A stretch of 64,000 nt of DNA from Amycolatopsis sp. CA-230715 (GTDB lineage: Bacteria; Actinomycetota; Actinomycetes; Mycobacteriales; Pseudonocardiaceae), in assembly GCF_018736145.1 (NCBI RefSeq), contig NZ_CP059997.1, positions 6,943,501 through 7,007,500 on the forward strand, read 5' to 3'. The notes under the pieces were generated by a model that had not been told where the DNA came from, did not search any database, and was given only the letters and a program-made list of their open reading frames with translations. The position numbers and the translations under genes are program-made. Of the stretch, positions 58,923-64,000 are shown piece by piece. The first letter of the stretch is position 1, and each line of letters begins with the position of its first letter.

Positions 58923-59579
58923 ATGGCGCGCATGGCTGATCATGTGTGGGACCGCAGGAACCTGCTCCGGTTCGGGGCGCTCGTCGCGGGGACCGGAGCG
59001 GCGGGTCTGCTGCTGCCCGGTACCGCTTCGGCAGCACCTCGCGTCTACGGCTGTGCGGAGTGGGGTGCGCGGGCTCCGAGCGACCAGCTCGTCACCATCG
59101 GGCACAAGGCGAACCGGATTCTGGTGCACCACATCGCGAGCGCGAACAGTACCGACTATTCGCGCGAGCACGCCTTCGAGGTGGCGCGCAACGACCAGGC
59201 CGATCACATGGACAACAACGGCTGGTCGGACACCGGGCAGCACTTCACCGTCAGCCGCGGCGGCTACGCGCTGGAAGGCAGGCACGGCAGCCTCGACGCG
59301 CTGCGCTCCGGGCAGCGGGTGATCAGGGCGGCGCACTGCCCCGGCCAGAACGACAACGCCATCGGCATCGAGAACGAGGGCACCTACACCTCGGTCGTGC
59401 CGCCGAAGGCGCAGTGGGACGCGCTCGTCGCGCTGTGCGCCTACATCTGCGCCCAGTACGGCATCCCGACCGCCGAGATCAAGGGGCACCGGGACTTCTA
59501 CAGCACCGAATGCCCAGGTGAAAAGCTGTACGCCAAGCTGCCGGAACTGCGGAAGGCGGTCGGCGCCGCGCTGCGCTGA
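58923..59579 (+). CDS. Tat-exported N-acetylmuramoyl-L-alanine amidase (PGRP/amidase_2)
   Basis: About 218 residues. The N-terminus has a twin-arginine signal, DRRNLLRFG, followed by a hydrophobic stretch and a cleavage site near TASAAP. The catalytic domain is of the peptidoglycan-recognition protein / amidase_2 type: zinc ligands are likely His in ILVHHIAS, His in IRAAHCPG or IKGHRDF, and Cys in TECPG. Either ATG 58923 or 58932 may start it. It cuts the amide between MurNAc and L-Ala in the wall. It lies between trpA and lgt, which are direct neighbours in many relatives. Confidence 0.9.
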   Translation: MARMADHVWDRRNLLRFGALVAGTGAAGLLLPGTASAAPRVYGCAEWGARAPSDQLVTIGHKANRILVHHIASANSTDYSREHAFEVARNDQADHMDNNGWSDTGQHFTVSRGGYALEGRHGSLDALRSGQRVIRAAHCPGQNDNAIGIENEGTYTSVVPPKAQWDALVALCAYICAQYGIPTAEIKGHRDFYSTECPGEKLYAKLPELRKAVGAALR

Positions 59580-59637
59580 TCGTGCTGCTTGAGCGTGCTC
59601 AGTGGCGGCACCTCACCGGGCCGAGACACCGACACGT

Positions 59638-59643
59638 TACGGT
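59638..59643 (+). promoter_or_regulatory. -10 element of leaderless lgt promoter
   Basis: TACGGT, six bases before GTG 59650, and no ribosome-binding site. Confidence 0.45.
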
Positions 59644-59649
59644 GGCCTC

Positions 59650-60720
59650 GTGATTTCCGCCTCGGTCGCACATCTCGCCAGCATTCCCAGCCCCGACCAT
59701 GGGGTTTGGCATATCGGGCCGATTCCCCTCCGCGCCTACGCCATTTGCATCATCGCCGGCATCATCGTCGCGATCTGGTGGGGCGAACGCCGCTGGGTCG
59801 CGCGCGGCGGCACCAAGGGCGCGGTCGTCGACATGGCGGTGTTCGCGGTGCCGTTCGGGCTCGTCGGCGGGCGGCTCTACCACGTCATCACCGACAACCA
59901 GCTCTACTTCGGCGAGGGCAAGAACCCGCTCAACGCGCTGAAGATCTGGGAAGGCGGGCTCGGCATCTGGGGTGCCATCGCGCTCGGTGCCGTCGGCGCG
60001 TGGCTGGCCTGCCGCCGCCGCGGGATCCCGTTGCCCGCGATGGCCGACGCGATCGCGCCCGGCATCGTCGTCGCGCAGGCGATCGGCAGGCTCGGCAACT
60101 ACTTCAACCAGGAGCTCTACGGCGCGCACACCGATCTGCCGTGGGGACTGGAGATCTACCAGCGCTTCGACCCGAGCAACCCGGGCATCCCCGACCAGGG
60201 CCCGACGGGCGTCGCGATCGGGCACATCCCGCTCGAGGGCAGCCCGGTGCACCCGACGTTCCTCTACGAACTGCTCTGGAACCTGGCGGTCGCCGGGCTG
60301 ATCGTGCTGGCGGACCGCCGGTTCAAGCTCGGCCACGGCAGGGTGTTCGGGCTGTACGTCGCCGGATACACGCTCGGCCGCACGTGGATCGAGATGATGC
60401 GCTCCGACAGCGCGAACCACATCTTCGGGGTGCGCGTCAACGTCTGGGTCTCGATCCTGGTGTTCATCGGCGCGGTCGTCTACGTCGTGCTCGCCAAGTC
60501 CCGAGGGCCTCGTGAGCTACCGGAGTCGTTGCGCAGCAAGGACGATCCGCGGAACGAACCCGGGGGCCAACCGTCCGAAGAGGACAGTGCGGCGGAGAAA
60601 CCGGACGACGAAAAGCTCGCTGCCGCCGGGGGAACCGCGACCGGCGGGACCGCTGGGGCGGGCGGGACCGCCGCGGCCGAAGAGAAGGCCGACAGCGGCA
60701 ACCAACCAGAATCCCGGTAA
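59650..60720 (+). CDS. lgt: prolipoprotein diacylglyceryl transferase
   Basis: 356 residues, seven membrane segments. The Lgt signature GRLGNYFNQELYG lies near residue 140, with HPTFLYELLWN and GYTLGRTWIEMMR later. It attaches diacylglycerol to the lipobox Cys of lipoproteins, such as the L,D-transpeptidase at 24.5 kb. The last 75 residues are a cytoplasmic low-complexity tail of Glu/Asp/Lys and Gly/Thr/Ala repeats, a feature of actinobacterial Lgt. Start GTG 59650 is supported by a -10 six bases upstream. Repeat site 6 follows the stop. Confidence 0.96.
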   Translation: MISASVAHLASIPSPDHGVWHIGPIPLRAYAICIIAGIIVAIWWGERRWVARGGTKGAVVDMAVFAVPFGLVGGRLYHVITDNQLYFGEGKNPLNALKIWEGGLGIWGAIALGAVGAWLACRRRGIPLPAMADAIAPGIVVAQAIGRLGNYFNQELYGAHTDLPWGLEIYQRFDPSNPGIPDQGPTGVAIGHIPLEGSPVHPTFLYELLWNLAVAGLIVLADRRFKLGHGRVFGLYVAGYTLGRTWIEMMRSDSANHIFGVRVNVWVSILVFIGAVVYVVLAKSRGPRELPESLRSKDDPRNEPGGQPSEEDSAAEKPDDEKLAAAGGTATGGTAGAGGTAAAEEKADSGNQPESR

Positions 60721-60779
60721 CCGCGCCGACCAGCTGCCACGAAAGATGCCCCTAGCGTGGGTGGCTGCCCTTCTGCCTG

Positions 60780-60858
60780 CCCCGAAGGTGACGTTCAGGG
60801 CATCTACCGCCCCGAAGGCCACCTTCGGGGACCCTGGCGCCACTTTCTCGGCCCTCGC
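60780..60858. repeat. palindromic repeat dyad plus inverted linker, site 6
   Basis: Units at 60780-60800 (right arm altered to TTCAGGG) and 60810-60830, starts 30 bases apart, spacer CATCTACCG. The following 28 bases are the reverse complement of the linker seen at 53028-53055. A decayed unit may lie at about 60884, again 74 bases on. It is 59 bases after the lgt stop. Confidence 0.88.
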
Positions 60859-60933
60859 TCACGTGCGGAACGGCGAAATCGCGCCGAAAATCGTGAGATC
60901 CGCTACCTCGCGCCCCAGCGGGAAACGAGACTC

Positions 60934-60939
60934 TAGGAT
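60934..60939 (+). promoter_or_regulatory. -10 element of pmt promoter
   Basis: TAGGAT, eight bases before GTG 60948, with no ribosome-binding site; likely leaderless. Confidence 0.45.
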
Positions 60940-60947
60940 CGGGCCCT

Positions 60948-62507
60948 GTGACTGCCACGCTGACCCGCCCGCACGGGGATGATCCTGAGGTGTTGCGGCC
61001 GCCGTCGGATCGTGAGGCGGCGTTGCTGGGGAGTCCGATGCCGCAGGATCGGGTGCGGGCGCTGGTCGTGACGATCGTGCTGACTCTGATCGGCGGGTTC
61101 GTCCGGTTGCAGAACCTCGGCGTCCCCACCGACAAGGGTTCGCCCGTCTTCGACGAAAAGCACTACGTCCCGCAAGCGTGGCAGGTGCTGCGCAACGGCG
61201 GTTTCGAAGACAACGCGGGCTACGAGCTCGTGGTGCATCCGCCGTTGGCGAAGCAGTTGATCGCGGTGGGTGAGGCGTTGTTCGGGTATGGGGGGTGGGG
61301 GTGGCGGATCGTGCCCGCGATCGCGGGCACGGTGTTGATCGCGTTGACGGTCGTGATCGCGCGGCGGTTGACGCGGTCGACCTTGTTGGGTGGGATCGCT
61401 GGGGTTTTGGTGATCTGCGACGGGGTGTTGCACGTGCAGTCGCGGATGGGGATGCTCGACATCTTCATCGCCGTGTTCGCCCTCGCCGCGTTCGCGTGTC
61501 TGCTGCGGGATCGGGACCAGGTACGGGAGCGGCTGGCGACCGCGGTGCGCCAGGGCTGGGTGCACGAGACCCGGTTCGGTCCGAAGCTGGGGTTTCGGTG
61601 GTGGCGGTTCGCGGCCGGGCTGATGGTCGGGCTGACCTTCGCGATCAAATGGTCCGGCCTGTACTACATGGCGGCGTTCGGAGTGTTGTGCGTGGCCTTC
61701 GACGTCGCCGCACGACGCGCGGCCGGGGTGGAACGGCCCTGGGTGGGCACACTCCGCCGCGATGTCGCACCCGCGCTGTGGGCGATCGTCGCGATCCCGG
61801 TGTTGACGTATCTGGCTAGTTATTGGGCGTGGTTCGCCAGTGAGACCGCTACCGACCGCTACTACACCGAGATCAAGAACGTCGACCCCGGACTGTTCGG
61901 GTTCCTGCCCGCCGCGCTGCGGTCGCTGGGCGAGTACACCGCGAACGTGCTGCACTTCCACGCCACCCTGTTCACCCCGAAAGACCACCCGCACCCGTGG
62001 GAGTCCAAACCCTGGACCTGGCCGATGGGCCTGCGCCCCATGCTCTACTCCTATGAGTCCGGGGCGTCGGTGTCGGGGTGTGGCGGGTCGGAATGCGTGC
62101 GGGCGACCATGCTCATCGGCACCCCCGCCCTGTGGTGGCTCGCGCTGCCCATGCTGGGCTGGAGCCTGTGGCGCACCCTGTTCCGCTTCGACTGGCGCTA
62201 CGCCGCGGTCACCGTCGGCTACCTGGCCGGGCTGCTGCCCTGGTTCATCAACCTCGACCGCCAGATGTACTTCTTCTACGCCACCCCCATGGCCCCGTTC
62301 CTCGCCTTGGGCCTGACCCTCATCTGCGGACAGATCCTCGGCGCCGCCCGCCGCGGCGCCGAACGCCGCGGCACCGGACTACTCGCCATCGCCCTCTACA
62401 CCGGACTCGTCGTCGCCAACTTCGCCTGGCTCTGGCCCATCCTCAACGCCGACCCCATCACCACCACCCACTGGCAAGCCGAAATGTGGCTCCCCTCCTG
62501 GCGCTAA
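60948..62507 (+). CDS. pmt: polyprenyl-phosphate-mannose protein O-mannosyltransferase
   Basis: 519 residues, GT39 family, about 11 membrane segments. The catalytic Asp-Glu pair is in VFDEKHYVPQAW near residue 67, and the first extracellular loop continues with YELVVHPPLAKQLIA and SRMGMLDIF. The C-terminal NLDRQMYFFYATPMAPF is also a family segment. It transfers mannose to Ser/Thr of exported proteins, like mycobacterial Rv1002c. Codon endings drift from G/T-rich at the 5' end to C/A-rich at the 3' end, and the gene stops with TAA. Repeat site 7 begins 13 bases after the stop. Confidence 0.95.
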   Translation: MTATLTRPHGDDPEVLRPPSDREAALLGSPMPQDRVRALVVTIVLTLIGGFVRLQNLGVPTDKGSPVFDEKHYVPQAWQVLRNGGFEDNAGYELVVHPPLAKQLIAVGEALFGYGGWGWRIVPAIAGTVLIALTVVIARRLTRSTLLGGIAGVLVICDGVLHVQSRMGMLDIFIAVFALAAFACLLRDRDQVRERLATAVRQGWVHETRFGPKLGFRWWRFAAGLMVGLTFAIKWSGLYYMAAFGVLCVAFDVAARRAAGVERPWVGTLRRDVAPALWAIVAIPVLTYLASYWAWFASETATDRYYTEIKNVDPGLFGFLPAALRSLGEYTANVLHFHATLFTPKDHPHPWESKPWTWPMGLRPMLYSYESGASVSGCGGSECVRATMLIGTPALWWLALPMLGWSLWRTLFRFDWRYAAVTVGYLAGLLPWFINLDRQMYFFYATPMAPFLALGLTLICGQILGAARRGAERRGTGLLAIALYTGLVVANFAWLWPILNADPITTTHWQAEMWLPSWR

Positions 62508-62520
62508 CCACCCCCACAAG

Positions 62521-62570
62521 CCCCGAAAGTGGCCTTCGGGGCGGTAGACGCCCCGAAGCCACCTTCAGGG
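62521..62570. repeat. palindromic repeat dyad, site 7
   Basis: Units at 62521-62541 and 62551-62570 (one base shorter, right arm TTCAGGG), starts 30 bases apart, spacer CGGTAGACG. It lies between the convergent pmt and T7SS-associated genes. Confidence 0.9.
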
Positions 62571-62591
62571 CGTCAGCCACCGCCGAACGTT

Positions 62592-63188
62592 CTAGGTCGG
62601 GAAGGGTGAGCCGCCGAAGTAGTCGTCGTCATCGTCCGGACGCGCGTGCCGGGGGCCCTTCGGTTTCGGCGCGGGGCGGTCGTCGCCGGAGCCGAACACC
62701 GGGCGCTCTTCGAAGGAGACGTCCTCGTCGTCCGGCGACGGACCGGCGGGCGCCGTGCTGCCCGGACCGACGTTGGTCATCGCGCCGGAGATCCCGCGTG
62801 CTTCGAGGACCTCGTCGAAGGTGTGCCCTTCTTCGAATTCCTGGTAGACCTCGCGGAACTGGCCGAGATCGGTTTCCATCGCCTCCTGCACGCGGGGGTG
62901 CGCGTAGGCCTTGCCCACCACGACGTCTTCCCAGGTGAACTCGCCCTCGCCGACCAGCTGCTTGATCACGCGCATCGCCGGGACCGCCTTCGGGTCGTCG
63001 GCCTGCGCCTTGACCGCCTCCACCTGTTCCTCGGTGGCGACCCTCGGCTCCAGCGGCGGCAGGTTCATCTGGTCGATCTCGTCCTGCAGCTCGTCGGAGC
63101 GGACGAGCGCTTCGCCGAGCTGGGCCTCGGCTTCCCGCAGCGCGGGGGTCTTCCAGGAGTCGTCGTCTTCTTCCGCGTACTCGCTCAC
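62592..63188 (-). CDS. acidic protein encoded with a T7SS-type protein, unknown function
   Basis: 198 residues from GTG 63188. Strongly acidic at both ends; the centre has a predicted helix-rich region with EFTWEDVVVGKAYAHPRVQEAMETD. The C-terminal 60 residues are Pro/Asp/Gly-rich and look disordered. No signal peptide and no family recognised. It starts one base after the stop of the WXG-type gene, so it is translationally linked and may be its chaperone, inhibitor or partner (inference). Confidence 0.75.
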   Translation of the reverse strand: MSEYAEEDDDSWKTPALREAEAQLGEALVRSDELQDEIDQMNLPPLEPRVATEEQVEAVKAQADDPKAVPAMRVIKQLVGEGEFTWEDVVVGKAYAHPRVQEAMETDLGQFREVYQEFEEGHTFDEVLEARGISGAMTNVGPGSTAPAGPSPDDEDVSFEERPVFGSGDDRPAPKPKGPRHARPDDDDDYFGGSPFPT

Positions 63189-63189
63189 G

Positions 63190-64000
63190 TCAGATCTTCC
63201 CGCTCATGTGGCCACTGCGCTCCGGCATCTTCTTCGGTACCCGCGGCTTGTCGTGATCGGGCACGGTGTCCTTCGTCCCCGCCGCCTTGTCCTTGATGTC
63301 GGTGGCGCCTTCGGTGACTTCCTTGCCCTTGTCGTAGGTTTCCTTGCCCGCCTTCGCGGTTTCGAGCGACCACTGCTTCAGGTCGCCGACGTTGCGGATC
63401 TCCTTGATCTTCGCGAGCTGGGAGCCGAGCGACTTCAGCGAGTCCCACAGCTCGCCGATCTTCTTGATGATGTCCTTGACCATGTCGATGATGTCGACGA
63501 TCTTCTGGTACAGCTCGAAGGCGTCCCAGATCATCGAAGCGGCCGCGATCCAGCCCGCCACCGGCACGCACAGCTTCGCCAGCGCCTGCAGGATCTTGTC
63601 CACCAGCCGCTTGAGGAGGTCGAGGGCCTTACCGCACAGCTTCTGCGACTGGTCGGCGAGCGTTTCGAAACCCTTGCCGATCGTGTCGGCGATCTTGCCT
63701 TCGACGGTGAGCCCGATCTTCCAGTACCGGTCGACGTACTCCTTGTGCGCCTGACCGGCGGGGCCCCGCCAGGTCTGCGTGATGATGTCGGCGTTGCCGC
63801 TCATCGTCGCCGAGAACTGCTTCATGCTGTTGGAGATGGTCTTCCACGCTTCGGCGTTCTGCTGGATCTTGTTGAAGTCACCGGTGATCGGCATGATCAC
63901 GGTCTCCACTATGGAATGCCCGGTGACCTTCTTGAACGCCCAGTCGACGCCGGCGACCTCCCAGCCCGCCTCGTTGACCAGCTCCTGGATGTTCTTCCCG
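63190..64000 (-). CDS. WXG100-superfamily T7SS-type protein (5' end outside window)
   Basis: The frame is open from base 64000, so the N-terminus is missing; about 269 residues are visible. A WXG motif lies in TQTWRGPAGQAHKEYV after a long amphipathic helix (NKIQQNAEAWKTI), as in ESX/WXG100 proteins. Next come hydrophobic helices (ILQALAKLCVPVAGWIAAASMIW and the following Ile-rich stretch) and a Lys/Asp-rich C-terminal tail. Such larger WXG proteins are presumed type VII secretion substrates in Pseudonocardiaceae. A shorter start at ATG 63894 is possible, but the residues before it continue the family's usual segment. Confidence 0.82.
   Translation of the reverse strand, partial: GKNIQELVNEAGWEVAGVDWAFKKVTGHSIVETVIMPITGDFNKIQQNAEAWKTISNSMKQFSATMSGNADIITQTWRGPAGQAHKEYVDRYWKIGLTVEGKIADTIGKGFETLADQSQKLCGKALDLLKRLVDKILQALAKLCVPVAGWIAAASMIWDAFELYQKIVDIIDMVKDIIKKIGELWDSLKSLGSQLAKIKEIRNVGDLKQWSLETAKAGKETYDKGKEVTEGATDIKDKAAGTKDTVPDHDKPRVPKKMPERSGHMSGKI

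Noticed and set aside
9608..62570. CRISPR array
   Set aside because: The short repeats are dispersed over seven places, in alternating orientation, with 9- or 53-base spacers and no cas genes.
9608..62570. Plain rho-independent terminators as full explanation of the palindromes
   Set aside because: Termination may be one effect, but the fixed 30- and 74-base spacings, inverted pairing and shared linkers are not needed for termination and do not occur at the other terminators in this window (24437, 42708, 49436).
1..64000. tRNA, rRNA, riboswitch, integrase or transposase
   Set aside because: None recognised on either strand by reading; a covariance-model scan would be needed to exclude small RNAs.

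Overview
The window comes from the chromosome of a very GC-rich actinomycete. The gene set and spelling point to the family Pseudonocardiaceae, probably Amycolatopsis or a close relative: frequent GTG starts, GC-rich third codon positions, two protein families that use coenzyme F420 (LLM and PPOX type), a bifunctional HisA/PriA, a Pmt protein mannosyltransferase, LtrA, T7SS/WXG-type proteins, and the order his genes - trp genes - lgt that is usual in actinobacteria. I see no rRNA, tRNA, CRISPR array, transposase, integrase or prophage gene.

Layout. 1-2.5 kb: a class V aminotransferase cut by the left edge, diverging from a GntR regulator and a metallophosphoesterase. 2.5-7.0 kb: a tightly packed operon for asparagine use (FadR-type regulator, Asn permease, asparaginase, aspartase). 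7.2-9.6 kb: secreted GH92 mannosidase behind a LacI-type palindrome. 9.8-11.2 kb: SDR and TetR genes sharing an operator sequence. 11.4-16.6 kb: dnaE and an MFS pump. 16.9-20 kb: LysR, SDR, LtrA. 20-23.7 kb: a VTC/DUF4956 pair and a two-component system with a small secreted partner. 23.9-31.3 kb: RibD/DHFR-like reductase, L,D-transpeptidase, patatin, GH43, long acyl-CoA dehydrogenase, DedA. 31.4-46 kb: lipoate and 2-oxoacid dehydrogenase genes (lipA, lipB, E2, E3) with an accessory block between lipA and lipB that includes a frameshifted GH2 beta-galactosidase. 46-52.6 kb: hisH, priA, hisF and hisI, split by accessory genes. 53-60.7 kb: TetR, trpE, a Trp-associated membrane protein, trpC, trpB, trpA, a Tat-exported amidase and lgt. 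61-64 kb: pmt and the end of a T7SS-type locus.

How the genes work together. The Asn operon imports asparagine and takes it via aspartate to fumarate. LipB and LipA build the lipoyl cofactor used by the E2 subunit, which E3 re-oxidises. No trpF is seen in the trp cluster, which fits PriA doing both the HisA and TrpF reactions. Lgt and Pmt are envelope enzymes, as are the L,D-transpeptidase and the amidase.

The most unusual structure is not a gene. A family of 21-bp palindromes (arms CCCCGAA / TTCGGGG) occurs 16 times at seven intergenic sites, nearly always 13-60 bases after a stop codon. Six of the seven sites carry an inverted pair with exactly 30 bases between unit starts. Larger copies add a conserved 53-base linker, giving a 74-base period. 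A second signal is an over-represented interrupted palindrome, TCCA-N3-TGGA, inside coding sequence, often spelled with codons that are otherwise rare here.
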